Part shown: positions 28,074-35,893 of the stretch, piece after piece
Numbering within the stretch: position 1 is the stretch's first letter
How the letters are laid out: each line of letters begins with the position of its first letter
Assembly: GCA_013815685.1 (NCBI GenBank)
Contig: JACDFR010000019.1
Coordinates: 1-60,139 of the forward strand
Source of the DNA: Ramlibacter sp.
GTDB taxonomy: Bacteria; Pseudomonadota; Gammaproteobacteria; Burkholderiales; Burkholderiaceae_C
DNA: 60,139 nt
Direction of reading: 5' to 3'
The notes under the pieces: generated by a model
The model's input: only the letters and a program-made list of their open reading frames with translations
What the model was told of the DNA's origin: nothing
The model's database searches: none
Made by a program: the position numbers and the translations under genes

Positions 28074-28847
28074 ATCGAGAAACTGGCCTTCATCACGGGC
28101 GCGTCCAGCGGCATCGGCCAGGCGCTTGCCTGGCGCTACCACCAGGCGGGATGGCGGCTCGCGCTCGCAGCACGGCGCACCGGCGAGATAGAGAACTGGG
28201 CCCGGACCCAGGGACTGGGCGCCGACCGCTACGTGGTCTATGCCGCCGACGTTGCCGACCCGCAAAGCATCGTCGCAGCCGGGCAAGCCTGCCTGGCGCA
28301 GCAGGGCGTGCCCGACGCCGTGATCGCCAATGCGGGTATCAGCATCGGCGTGGACACGGCGGTGCGCGCGGACATCGACGTGATCGCCCGGACGTTCGCC
28401 ACCAACAACGTGGGCCTGGCGGCGACGTTCCATCCCTTCGTCGCGGCCATGGCGGCGCGCGGAACCGGCGCGCTCGTCGGCATCGCCAGCGTGGCCGGCA
28501 TCCGGGGCCTGCCGGGCCATGGCGCCTACTGCGCGAGCAAGGCCGCGGTCATCGGCTATTGCGAAAGCCTGCGCGGCGAGCTGCGGTCGTCCGGGGTCAA
28601 GGTGGTGACGATCTGTCCGGGCTACATCGATACACCGCTGACCCGCCAGAACCGCTATGCCATGCCGTTCCTGATATCGCCCCCGGCGTTCGCCGAGCGC
28701 GCTTTCCGCACTATCGAATCGGGCGCCAGCTATCGCGTAATTCCATGGCAGATGGGTATCGTGTCCAAGCTATTGCGATTGCTGCCCAACCCGCTGTTCG
28801 ACCAGCTGCTGGACGGGCAACCCCGCAAGCACCGGCAGGGCCAATAA
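28074..28847 (+). CDS. Short-chain dehydrogenase with non-AUG start
   Basis: 257 residues if started at ATC 28074. The Rossmann glycine motif AFITGASSGIGQALA begins four codons later, the NAG-type motif is VIANAGISIG, the catalytic Ser is in IASVAGIRGLPG and the Tyr-Lys pair is in YCASKAAV, so a complete classical SDR is encoded. No ATG, GTG or TTG is available before the glycine motif; GAGGAG at 28061-28066 is correctly spaced for ATC at 28074. The first standard start (GTG 28233) would delete the cofactor site. Substrate unknown. It follows lptC by 17 bp and may be in that operon. Confidence 0.85.
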   Translation: MEKLAFITGASSGIGQALAWRYHQAGWRLALAARRTGEIENWARTQGLGADRYVVYAADVADPQSIVAAGQACLAQQGVPDAVIANAGISIGVDTAVRADIDVIARTFATNNVGLAATFHPFVAAMAARGTGALVGIASVAGIRGLPGHGAYCASKAAVIGYCESLRGELRSSGVKVVTICPGYIDTPLTRQNRYAMPFLISPPAFAERAFRTIESGASYRVIPWQMGIVSKLLRLLPNPLFDQLLDGQPRKHRQGQ

Positions 28848-28868
28848 AAAAAGCTCCCGAAGGAGCTT
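28845..28868 (-). terminator. Terminator of the first RRM gene
   Basis: On the minus strand AAGCTCC, loop TTCG and GGAGCTT are followed by TTTTTTATT, about 20 bp after the RRM stop. The hairpin also follows the SDR stop on the plus strand but lacks a T-tract that way. Confidence 0.85.
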
Positions 28869-28885
28869 GTCTTTGCGGCTGCGGC

Positions 28886-29347
28886 CTAGTAGCCGCCGCG
28901 GCCACCACCGCCACCGCCACCGCCACGCGGGCCCGAGCCATAAGGGCTGCGGAATCCCCCGTCGCCACCGCCTCCCCTGCCGCCATAGCCGCCACCGCCC
29001 TCACGGCGGCCGCCGCTACCGCCGCCCCCGCCATAGCCGCCACCACCACCACCACTGCCGCCACCTCCGCCGTAGCCCCCCGTACGCGGCGGGCGCGATT
29101 CCATCGGCCGCGCCTCGTTGACGACAATGCTGCGGCCGCCCAGGGGCTGGCCGCTCATGCCATTGATGGCCGCTTGCGCCTCGGCCTCGTTGGCCATCTC
29201 GACGAAACCGAAGCCTTTGGAGCGGTCCGTTTCGCGATCCATCATGACCTTGGCGCTGGTGACCGCGCCGAATTGCCCGAATGCCTCTTCCAGATCGCTG
29301 TCGCGCACGGAGTAAGGCAAATTGCCGACGTAAAGTTTGTTGCCCAT
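28886..29347 (-). CDS. Glycine-rich RRM RNA-binding protein 1
   Basis: 153 residues. One RRM (residues about 3-80) has RNP2 KLYVGNLPY, a dimer-like loop DLEEAFGQFGAVTSAKVMMD and RNP1 KGFGFVEM. The tail is Arg/Gly-rich (RPPRTGGYGGGGG pattern with interspersed Tyr, Arg and Ser). Such single-RRM, glycine-rich proteins are known as cold-induced Rbp RNA chaperones in cyanobacteria and are common in betaproteobacteria. A second, shorter copy lies upstream in tandem, each with its own terminator, so they are separate transcription units. Confidence 0.93.
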   Translation of the reverse strand: MGNKLYVGNLPYSVRDSDLEEAFGQFGAVTSAKVMMDRETDRSKGFGFVEMANEAEAQAAINGMSGQPLGGRSIVVNEARPMESRPPRTGGYGGGGGSGGGGGGYGGGGGSGGRREGGGGYGGRGGGGDGGFRSPYGSGPRGGGGGGGGRGGY

Positions 29348-29557
29348 CGATTGGGACTCCTAAAAAAAGACCACTGACGTTCTAGCGATGAGTCCCGAAA
29401 CGCATTCAACCAACCTGAGCAACGCGAAGGTGACCTGTTCACCGCAATCCTTGCGTGCCATTGCATGGCACGCATTTCCATTATGAACAGATATTCGGTA
29501 TGCATGCAGGGCCCGGGCCTGGTAGCCGCACGGCGAAAACCCTGAATCGAAAAGGCA

Positions 29558-29584
29558 TAAAAAAAGGGCCCGTAGGCCCTTTTT
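29558..29584 (-). terminator. Bidirectional hairpin terminator after the second RRM gene
   Basis: AAAAAGGGCC, CGTA loop and GGCCCTTTTT; on the minus strand the arm is followed by a run of T. It lies 18 bp after the stop of the upstream RRM gene and separates the two RRM transcripts. The region from 29348 to 29557 is the leader of RRM gene 1, with no gene visible. Confidence 0.85.
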
Positions 29585-29602
29585 CATGCATCAGCATGGG
29601 GT

Positions 29603-29989
29603 TTAGTAACCGCCGCGACCGCCGCCGCCACCACCGTCGCGACGGCCACCGCCGCCGCCACCACCGTAGCCGCCGCCGCCACCACCGTAGCCGCCACCAC
29701 CGCCACCGCCGCCGAAGCCGCCGGTACGGGGGGGGCGCGATTCCATGGGACGGGCTTCGTTCACGACGAGGCCGCGGCCACCGATTTGCTGGCCGTTCAT
29801 GCCTTCGATGGCAGCCTTGGCTTCCGCCTCGTTGCTCATTTCGACGAAGCCAAAACCCTTGGAGCGGCCGGTGTCGCGTTCCATCATGACCTTGGCGCTG
29901 GAGACGGTGCCGTACTGGCTGAACGCCTGCTCCATGTCACTGTCGCGGTAAGAATAGGGCAGGTTGCCCACGTAAAGTTTGTTGCCCAT
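29603..29989 (-). CDS. Glycine-rich RRM RNA-binding protein 2
   Basis: 128 residues, the near copy of its downstream neighbour: RNP2 KLYVGNLPYS, then DMEQAFSQYGTVSSAKVMME, RNP1 KGFGFVEM and a tail of GGGGYGGGGG type with RPPRTGGFG. It lacks part of the first copy's tail. Tandem duplication is likely, with conserved RRM cores and divergent Gly-rich tails. A long upstream leader (about 200 bp to the next gene) could carry cold-responsive RNA structure, but none is demonstrated. Confidence 0.93.
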   Translation of the reverse strand: MGNKLYVGNLPYSYRDSDMEQAFSQYGTVSSAKVMMERDTGRSKGFGFVEMSNEAEAKAAIEGMNGQQIGGRGLVVNEARPMESRPPRTGGFGGGGGGGGYGGGGGGYGGGGGGGRRDGGGGGGRGGY

Positions 29990-30202
29990 TGAAAGGACTC
30001 CTCGAGAAATTAACGCTACTAGCGATGGAGTCCGAAAAACGCAAGCTACAAACCACGCGAAACCGACCAGTCACCGCAAACCCATGTGCCAGATCGTGCT
30101 GGCACCCGCATATTATGGGCTATCTTTCGCGCCTGTGCCTGCCGTCGGCGGATACAGACTTTTTTTTTGTACTTGCGGGCGCCTCAGCTCTGCAGTGCCG
30201 GC

Positions 30203-31405
30203 TTACCAGTTGACTTCGCGCTCCGGGGTGGAGCCGATGCGGTGGATCGCCAGGTCCGCGCCTTCATGCTCCTCCTCGGGGGACAAGCGCAGCCCGGTCA
30301 CGGCCTTGATCACGCCGTAGACCGTCAAGCCCGCAAGCAGCGCCCAGGCCACGCCCAGCATGGTCCCGATGACCTGGGCCGCCAGGCTGACACCGCCCAG
30401 GCCGCCCAGTGCCTTGCTGCCAAAAATGCCGGCTGCGATGCCGCCCCAGGCGCCGCACAAGCCATGCAAGGGCCACACGCCCAGCACGTCGTCGATCTTC
30501 CATTTGTTCTGCGTCAACGTGAACATGGTCACGAAAATCGCGCCGGCGATTGCGCCCACCGCCAGCGCCCCCAGGGGATGCATCAGGTCCGAGCCGGCGC
30601 AGACCGCGACCAGGCCAGCCAGCGGCCCGTTGTGCACGAAGCCGGGATCGTTGCGCCCGAGCGTGAGCGCCGCCAGTGTCCCGCCGGCCATCGCCATGAG
30701 GGAGTTCACGGCGACCAGGCCGGAGATCTTGTCGATGGTCTGGGCGCTCATGACGTTGAAGCCGAACCAGCCCACGGTGAGGATCCACGCGCCCAGAGCC
30801 AGGAACGGGATATTGGAGGGCGGATGCGCGGAAATCGCGCCGTCCTTGCGGTAGCGGTTGCTGCGCGCGCCCAGCAGGATCACGGCCGGCAAGGCGAGCC
30901 AGCCGCCGACGGCGTGGACGACGATGGAGCCGGCGAAATCGTGAAAGTCTTCGCCGGTTGCCGCCTTGATCCAGTCCTGGATGCCGAAAGCACGGTTCCA
31001 GGCCACGCCCTCGAAGAGCGGGTAGACCAGCCCCACGATCACCGCGGTCGCCATGAGTTGCGGCCCGAATCGGGCGCGCTCGGCGATTCCGCCCGAGATG
31101 ATGGCGGGTATGGCCGCGGCAAACGTGAGGAGAAAGAAGAACTTCACCAGTTCGTAGCCGTTGCGAGCCGCCAGCTGCTCGGCGCCTACGAAGAAGCTGG
31201 TGCCGTACGCGACCGCATAGCCGAGGACGAAGTACATGACGGTCGACACCGAGAAATCGACCAGGATCTTGACCAGCGCGTTGACCTGGTTCTTCTTGCG
31301 CACGGTGCCCAGTTCCAGGAAGGCGAAACCGGCGTGCATGGCCAGCACCATGATGCCGCCCAGAAGGATGAACAAAGCGTCCGAGCCCTGTTTTAGTGCT
31401 TCCAT
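30203..31405 (-). CDS. amtB: Ammonium transporter
   Basis: 400 residues from the ATG at 31405, preceded by GAGGAG; the 26 extra upstream codons are unrelated. Eleven hydrophobic segments, the channel His pair in FHDFAGSIVVHAVGGWLAL and WPLHGLCGAWGG, and NVNTA-like NVMSAQTIDK show an Amt/Mep/Rh protein. It imports ammonium or ammonia. No glnK is next to it, which is unusual for proteobacterial amtB, so a PII partner must be elsewhere or the protein is unregulated by PII. The short C-terminal tail (DLAIHRIGSTPEREVNW) fits the regulated Amt tail. Confidence 0.95.
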   Translation of the reverse strand: MEALKQGSDALFILLGGIMVLAMHAGFAFLELGTVRKKNQVNALVKILVDFSVSTVMYFVLGYAVAYGTSFFVGAEQLAARNGYELVKFFFLLTFAAAIPAIISGGIAERARFGPQLMATAVIVGLVYPLFEGVAWNRAFGIQDWIKAATGEDFHDFAGSIVVHAVGGWLALPAVILLGARSNRYRKDGAISAHPPSNIPFLALGAWILTVGWFGFNVMSAQTIDKISGLVAVNSLMAMAGGTLAALTLGRNDPGFVHNGPLAGLVAVCAGSDLMHPLGALAVGAIAGAIFVTMFTLTQNKWKIDDVLGVWPLHGLCGAWGGIAAGIFGSKALGGLGGVSLAAQVIGTMLGVAWALLAGLTVYGVIKAVTGLRLSPEEEHEGADLAIHRIGSTPEREVNW

Positions 31406-31569
31406 AAGCTCCTCTTTTCGATGAAATGCCTGTTGTTGGTGCGTTTCGCCTTGCGCATGGCACGGCGCACCATAATCAAGCAAAAACTGCGCCAGAAGCG
31501 TGCGGTCGCTTGGGGCGGACGTGGCTTTTCTCGATGCCGCGTCCTGGTCGCGCGGGGATTGAGGATTGA

Positions 31570-31575
31570 TATACT
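31570..31575 (+). promoter_or_regulatory. Candidate -10 element of metX
   Basis: TATACT lies about 10 bp before the 5' end of the SAM-II aptamer, so transcription would begin almost at the aptamer. No good -35 is seen at 17 bp. Confidence 0.4.
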
Positions 31576-31580
31576 CACCG

Positions 31581-31632
31581 CAGCGCCGATTTGCTCCAGC
31601 TTGCGGGCGCTCAATAAATGCAGCTAAAGATC
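31581..31632 (+). ncRNA. SAM-II riboswitch of metX
   Basis: The order of conserved elements matches the SAM-II (metA/metX) aptamer: GCGC followed by GATTT, CC, TTGC, complementary GCGC, then AATAAATG and AGCTAAA forming the pseudoknot. It lies directly upstream of metX with an interrupted hairpin and T-run following. SAM binding should lower metX expression when methionine and SAM are plentiful. Assignment is from pattern memory of the family; a covariance search was not run. Confidence 0.85.
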
Positions 31633-31646
31633 GCGACAGCCCGCCG

Positions 31647-31684
31647 ACCCGGTCTCGCCTCTCTGGCGGCGCCGGGTTTTTTGT
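31647..31684 (+). terminator. Hairpin with T-run downstream of the SAM-II aptamer
   Basis: ACCCGG and CCGGGT form the outer stem, CGCC and GGCG an inner one, followed by TTTTTT. It lies 15 bp after the aptamer and 42 bp before the metX ATG. SAM-II elements often act on translation; this hairpin suggests transcription attenuation as well or instead. Confidence 0.65.
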
Positions 31685-31725
31685 TTGCCGCTACGGCAGC
31701 GAAGCGTGGGGATACTTTTTTCGTC

Positions 31726-32925
31726 ATGAGTCTCATCGCCGTTTCCCAGTTCATGGCCTTCCAGGGGCCGCTCGCCCTGCAAAGCGGCGCATCGATCCGG
31801 GGCTATTCGCTGGCCTACGAAACCTATGGCGCGCTCAATGCCGACAAGAGCAATGCCGTGCTGGTCTGCCACGCGCTGAACGCCTCGCACCACGTCGCGG
31901 GCGTCTACGCCGGGCAGGAAAAATCCGAAGGCTGGTGGGACACCATGATCGGCCCTGGCAAGCCGGTCGACACCGACCGCTTTTTCGTCATCGGCGTCAA
32001 CAACCTGGGCTCGTGCTTCGGCTCCACGGGGCCGATGCACGTCAACCCGGACACGGCAAAGGTGTATGGCGCCGATTTTCCGGTCGTGACGGTCGAAGAC
32101 TGGGTCGACGCCCAGGCCCGGTTGCTCGACGCCATGGGCATCAGGACCCTGGCGGCAGTGATGGGCGGCAGCCTGGGCGGCATGCAGGCGCTGTCGTGGA
32201 CCTTGCAGTATCCCGAACGGGTGCGCCACGCGGTCGTGGTCGCGAGCGCGCCGAATCTCACCGCCGAGAACATCGCCTTCAACGAAGTCGCGCGGCGTGC
32301 GATCGTGACCGATCCCGATTTCCACGGCGGCCACTTCTACGAGCACGGCGTGATCCCCAAGCGCGGCCTGCGCATCGCCCGCATGATCGGCCACATCACG
32401 TACCTCAGTGACGACGTGATGAACGAGAAGTTCGGCAGGCAGCTGCGCGAAGGCATCGACCTGCGTTACACGACGCAGGATGTGGAGTTCCAGATCGAGA
32501 GCTACCTGCGCTACCAGGGCGACAAGTTCAGCGAGTACTTCGACGCCAATACCTACCTGCTGATCACGCGCGCCCTGGACTATTTCGATCCGGCGCTGCG
32601 GCACAACGGCAACCTGGCGAAAGCCCTGGCGATCGCAAAGGCGAAGTTCCTGCTCGTGAGCTTCAGTACGGACTGGCGCTTTTCGCCCAAACGCAGCCGC
32701 GAACTGGTCAAGGCCCTGCTCGACAACCGTCGGGACGTGAGCTACGCCGAGATCGATGCGCCGCATGGACACGACGCCTTCCTGCTGGAGGACGCGCGCT
32801 ATATGGGCGTCGTGCGCTCCTATTTCGACCGTATCGGCAAGGAAGTGGGGGCGAGCGCCGACGGGCCGTCCTTAGGCACGAGGGCCCCCTCGGGGGGCGT
32901 CGCAGCGGGCTTGCCCGCAACGTAG
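31726..32925 (+). CDS. metX: Homoserine O-acyltransferase MetX
   Basis: 399 residues from the ATG at 31726. The alpha/beta-hydrolase-type acyltransferase has the nucleophile motif [13 protein letters not shown] and the catalytic Asp/His tail near [10 protein letters not shown] and [12 protein letters not shown]. The family uses acetyl- or succinyl-CoA to activate homoserine for methionine synthesis; which one cannot be decided by eye. The last ~24 residues ([15 protein letters not shown]) are encoded by a dispersed palindromic repeat and are not part of the fold. metW follows 10 bp later. Confidence 0.95.
   Translation: MSLIAVSQFMAFQGPLALQSGASIRGYSLAYETYGALNADKSNAVLVCHALNASHHVAGVYAGQEKSEGWWDTMIGPGKPVDTDRFFVIGVNNLGSCFGSTGPMHVNPDTAKVYGADFPVVTVEDWVDAQARLLDAMGIRTLAAVMGGSLGGMQALSWTLQYPERVRHAVVVASAPNLTAENIAFNEVARRAIVTDPDFHGGHFYEHGVIPKRGLRIARMIGHITYLSDDVMNEKFGRQLREGIDLRYTTQDVEFQIESYLRYQGDKFSEYFDANTYLLITRALDYFDPALRHNGNLAKALAIAKAKFLLVSFSTDWRFSPKRSRELVKALLDNRRDVSYAEIDAPHGHDAFLLEDARYMGVVRSYFDRIGKEVGASADGPSLGTRAPSGGVAAGLPAT
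32846..32905 (-). repeat. Palindromic GC-rich dispersed repeat, copy B
   Basis: Inverse of copy A: GACGGGCCGTCC, then CCCCCTCGGGGGGC and GTCGCAGCG. It encodes the additional C-terminus of MetX and ends about 20 bp before the metX stop. Confidence 0.8.
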
Positions 32926-32935
32926 GGCCACATAA

Positions 32936-33520
32936 ATGAGCGACCGGCTGACCGTGGAATCGATCGCCCGCCTGGTGCCGGCCGGCTCGCGCGTGCTCGA
33001 CCTGGGCTGCGGCGACGGCGCGATGCTGGATTACCTGCAGCGCGAGCGCGGCTGCAGCGGCTACGGCATCGAGATCGCCGACGACAACGTGCTGGCCTGC
33101 GTCAAGCGCCGCGTCAATGTGATTCAGCTCAATCTCGACGAGGGCTTGTCGATGTTCGACGACGCCTCCTTCGACGTGGTACTGCAGATCGACACGTTGC
33201 AGCACCTTCGCAATACCGAAACCATGCTGGTCGAAACCGCGCGGGTCGGCCGCATCGGCGTCGTGGCGTTTCCGAATTTCGCGCACTGGCCCAACCGGCT
33301 GTCGATCGCGCGCGGGCGCATGCCCGTGACCAAGCGCCTGCCCTACCAGTGGTACGACACGCCCAACATCCGCGTCGGCACCTACAAGGACTTCGAGGTG
33401 CTTGCCACCAAGAACCAGCTGTCGATCCTCGACGCCTTCGGCCTGCAGGAGGGCCGCGAGGTGCGGCTCCTGCCGAACGCGCGGGCTGGAACCGCGGTGT
33501 TCAAGTTCGAGCGGCTGTGA
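32936..33520 (+). CDS. metW: Methionine biosynthesis protein MetW
   Basis: 194 residues of methyltransferase fold: SRVLDLGCGDGAMLDYLQ, then LDEGLSMFDDASFDVVLQID, LQHLRNTETMLVETARVGRI and the characteristic NWPNRLSIARGRMPVTK region followed by LPYQWYDTPNIRVGTYKDFE. MetW is encoded beside metX in many beta- and gammaproteobacteria and assists MetX activity; its own enzymatic reaction is not established. Co-transcribed with metX. Confidence 0.95.
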   Translation: MSDRLTVESIARLVPAGSRVLDLGCGDGAMLDYLQRERGCSGYGIEIADDNVLACVKRRVNVIQLNLDEGLSMFDDASFDVVLQIDTLQHLRNTETMLVETARVGRIGVVAFPNFAHWPNRLSIARGRMPVTKRLPYQWYDTPNIRVGTYKDFEVLATKNQLSILDAFGLQEGREVRLLPNARAGTAVFKFERL

Positions 33521-33547
33521 AGGCTGCCGTGCGGGGGCCGCTGGCGC

Positions 33548-34090
33548 TTGCCGGCGGCCCGACGTTGCGCGCCCGATCAGGTAGCCGCCTTCGCCGCCGC
33601 CCAACGGCCGGCGCAGGCCATCGTTTACTGCGTGCATGGACTCGAAGTCGGCGCGCGGGCCGCCGCGCAATTGCGCGCCGCGGGCTGGAACGCCCGTTTC
33701 CTGCAAGGCGGTATCGAAGGCCTGCTCGAGCACGGCATGCCTACCCTGCGCAAGCGCCCCGAGCTGGGCCTGACGGGCGAAAGCCCTCGCGCTGGATCAC
33801 GCGCGCGCAGCCCAAGATCGACCGCATCGCCTGCCCCTGGCTGATCCGGCGCTTCATCGACCGCCAGGCGGAGTTCTTCTATATGCCGACCGAGCAAGTG
33901 TTCGATGAAGCCAGACGCCTGCAGGGCGTGCCTTATGACATTGGCGACGCCCCAATTCGCACGAGTGGGAGAAGTGCAGCTTCGACGCGCTGCTGAAAGC
34001 CTTCGAGCTGAGTGACCTCGCGCTCGACGCACTGGCCAAGATCGTGCGTACGCGGACGACCACGCGATGCTGGCGGCGGCGATGCCCGTG
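33548..34090 (+). pseudogene. Decayed rhodanese-ChrB chromate-resistance gene
   Basis: Pieces in successive frames read: rhodanese-like IVYCVHGLEVGARAAAQLRA and FLQGGIEGLLEHGMPTLRK, then ChrB-like WITRAQPKIDRIACPWLIRR, FIDRQAEFFYMPTEQV and PYDIGD, then EKCSFDALLKAFELSDLALD, and finally YADDHAMLAAAMPV-like sequence. At least three frameshifts and a deletion between the last two blocks are needed. ChrB-type proteins control or assist chromate resistance. No start or intact frame remains. Confidence 0.78.
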
Positions 34091-34095
34091 TGCCC

Positions 34096-34385
34096 GGCCC
34101 CGAGGCCCAGCAGCTGGCGACACCGGGCCGCAAATGATCGATGGCCTGGCACTGGGCCAACCCACCCCGGGCTCCCTGATCATGGTCGTGGCGTTCGTCG
34201 GCTTCGTCGGCGGCTGGACCCGGCAGGTGTTCGGCCCCGACATGCTGTTCGCGGGCGCAGCCCTGGCTGCGGCAGTTGTCACCTGGTTCACCTTCCTGCC
34301 GTCATTCCTGTTCATCCTGGCCGGTGGCCCGCTCATCGCCGGCTGCGCTGGCGGGCCCCGCGCTGCACCTCGCGGGCTGGGCCTG
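34096..34385 (+). pseudogene. Decayed chromate transporter chrA fragment
   Basis: GPEAQQLA (family N-terminal half) is followed within 20 bp by MIDGLALGQPTPGSLIMVVA, FVGFVGGWTRQVFGPDMLF and TWFTFLPSFLFILAGGPLI, which belong near the middle of ChrA, so several membrane segments are deleted between the two. The frame continues into unrelated sequence. With the previous entry this is a relic chrBA locus. Confidence 0.78.
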
Positions 34386-34793
34386 ATGGCATGGCAACCC
34401 AGTGCACCCGCCAGCAGCGACGAGGCCGGCGATAACGCAAGGGCGAGAACCGCGGCATGCCGGCACCTGCACAACGCGGCCGCAAAAGAGTCGTTGCCGC
34501 AACCAAACGTATTTGTATATCTGACGCACAGTTCCAGACAGCGCCAAATCACATGCGCGCAGTGTCGTCTCATCCGCTGCGAGTGGGGCCTGTGAATCCG
34601 CTTCAAGAATATAGATGCGACGCCGACCGTCGGGGTGCGGAAATTTTAAAACTTTGCACCGCTGTCAACCTTGACAGGGGGCCATCTTTGGTCTCGCATC
34701 TGATCATTCGTTAGACGGGATTTGTCATATGCAAATGACAGTCAGGAGGGTATAAATTAAGCATAAATACGCCAAATTTCAGGGAGCAAAAGA
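34386..34793. other. AT-richer non-coding stretch after the chr relics
   Basis: No convincing gene is seen. TGTCAT and ATGACA (34723-34728 and 34735-34740) form an inverted repeat with a 6-bp spacer, followed by TATAAA at 34751 and GGGAG before the ATG of the next open frame. This reads like a regulated promoter for that frame. The base composition is lower in GC than the flanking regions. Confidence 0.4.
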
Positions 34794-35282
34794 ATGCAGC
34801 GACGCAGACGCCTTGCGGTCTTGTCTGATCTTTCCGGGTGTTTCAATGAAGCCGACTCGATAAAGCCCGCGCACCGCCGCCTTGCGATTCCGGAGTCCCA
34901 AAACCGGTATTTCAAGGCGGTGTCGGGCGCGGGCATTGTTCTGTCCCTGGTACGTTCGCATCGGGTCAGGCTTCGAGTCCGGCGCCAGGCGGCACCCCCC
35001 ACGCCGGGCTGCGTTTCGGAGGGCGCCGGCACGGAACATTTCGGGACGCGTGTCCAGCGACGGCATCGAGCCGTGCTCTTGTCTCCAACCCCGGGGGAAA
35101 TCACGGAGCAGGTGGAAACAGCGCTGGCCCAGCTGCAGGGTTCGGGCTATCTCGCCGGCATCGAGCGAACCGGCAGCATCGCGCGCGATCTGGAGATCGC
35201 CATGCATCGAACGCATCAGCTTACAGTGGCAATTGCTCTTCTGGATGGACTTCGCGGACTGCTGGTAGCGGCTTCTGATTGA
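34794..35282 (+). CDS. Hypothetical open frame, uncertain
   Basis: 162 residues from ATG 34794, with GGGAG about 9 bp upstream and a plausible promoter. The sequence is very Arg-rich in the first half (QRRRRLAVLSDL, RSHRVRLRVRRQAAPP), but the second half looks like a folded helical protein (GEITEQVETALAQLQGSGYL, then DLEIAMHRTHQLTVAIALLD). An equally long minus-strand frame covers the same bases, so coding is not established. Possibly a remnant of an acquired gene. H-NS-like gene follows. Confidence 0.35.
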   Translation: MQRRRRLAVLSDLSGCFNEADSIKPAHRRLAIPESQNRYFKAVSGAGIVLSLVRSHRVRLRVRRQAAPPTPGCVSEGAGTEHFGTRVQRRHRAVLLSPTPGEITEQVETALAQLQGSGYLAGIERTGSIARDLEIAMHRTHQLTVAIALLDGLRGLLVAASD

Positions 35283-35348
35283 GCCATCACTGATGGCCGG
35301 GTACAATTAGGCTGCGCCGGGCAGTGGGCGCTATTGGAAAGAAGCGTG

Positions 35349-35678
35349 GTGGAGAAGACCTACACAGAGTTGATGGCGCAGATCGAAGCCCTGAAGCGGG
35401 AAGCCGAGAAGGCGAGGGCGGTCGAACTCCAGGCTGTCATAGAACGGATCAAGGAAGCGATCAGGTTTTATGACTTGACGGCCGAAGATCTGGGGTTGGC
35501 GCCGGCGAGAAAGCGCGCCTCATCCCGCGCCAAGCCCCCGTCAAACAATACACGAGCTCCGAAATTCAGCGACGCTGCGGGCAATGTCTGGTCGGGCCGC
35601 GGACCACGGCCCCGGTGGCTCAAAGACGCCTTGAAAAAAGGCGCAAAGCTGGAGCAGTTTGCGATTTCATCTCTCTGA
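35349..35678 (+). CDS. H-NS family nucleoid-associated protein
   Basis: 109 residues from GTG 35349 (alternatives GTG 35346 and TTG 35334). The N-terminal half is a coiled-coil oligomerisation helix (TYTELMAQIEALKREAEKAR, then VIERIKEAIRFYDLTAEDL), followed by a basic linker and the C-terminal DNA-binding motif of betaproteobacterial H-NS proteins: WSGRGPRPRWLKDALKKGAK. Such proteins silence AT-rich or foreign DNA. The gene lies close to AT-rich, decayed chr sequence. It is short compared with E. coli H-NS only in linker. Confidence 0.9.
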   Translation: MEKTYTELMAQIEALKREAEKARAVELQAVIERIKEAIRFYDLTAEDLGLAPARKRASSRAKPPSNNTRAPKFSDAAGNVWSGRGPRPRWLKDALKKGAKLEQFAISSL

Positions 35679-35893
35679 GCGTGAACACGCCCGCCAGCTG
35701 CGGAGAACCAGCGCCGCATGGCGCCCACCGATGCTGCCACTGGGGTCCACATCATCATGCAATGCCGCAGGACCTGAGCCTTGTCGAAGGCGCTCAAGAT
35801 CACCCGGCCTGCGACCGCGAGGTACTGGGCTTCGCACTGCGAGAAGTGCCAAGCCTGGTCCATGACTTCGCATCAAGGCGACAGGAGAGTCAC

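Noticed and set aside
29348..29557. Possible gene in the RRM 1 leader
   Set aside because: No frame with a start, ribosome site and reasonable composition; treated as untranslated leader.
34779..35306. Minus-strand frame opposite the 34794 open frame
   Set aside because: Similar length but without a ribosome-binding site or promoter; the plus-strand frame has both, though neither is certain.
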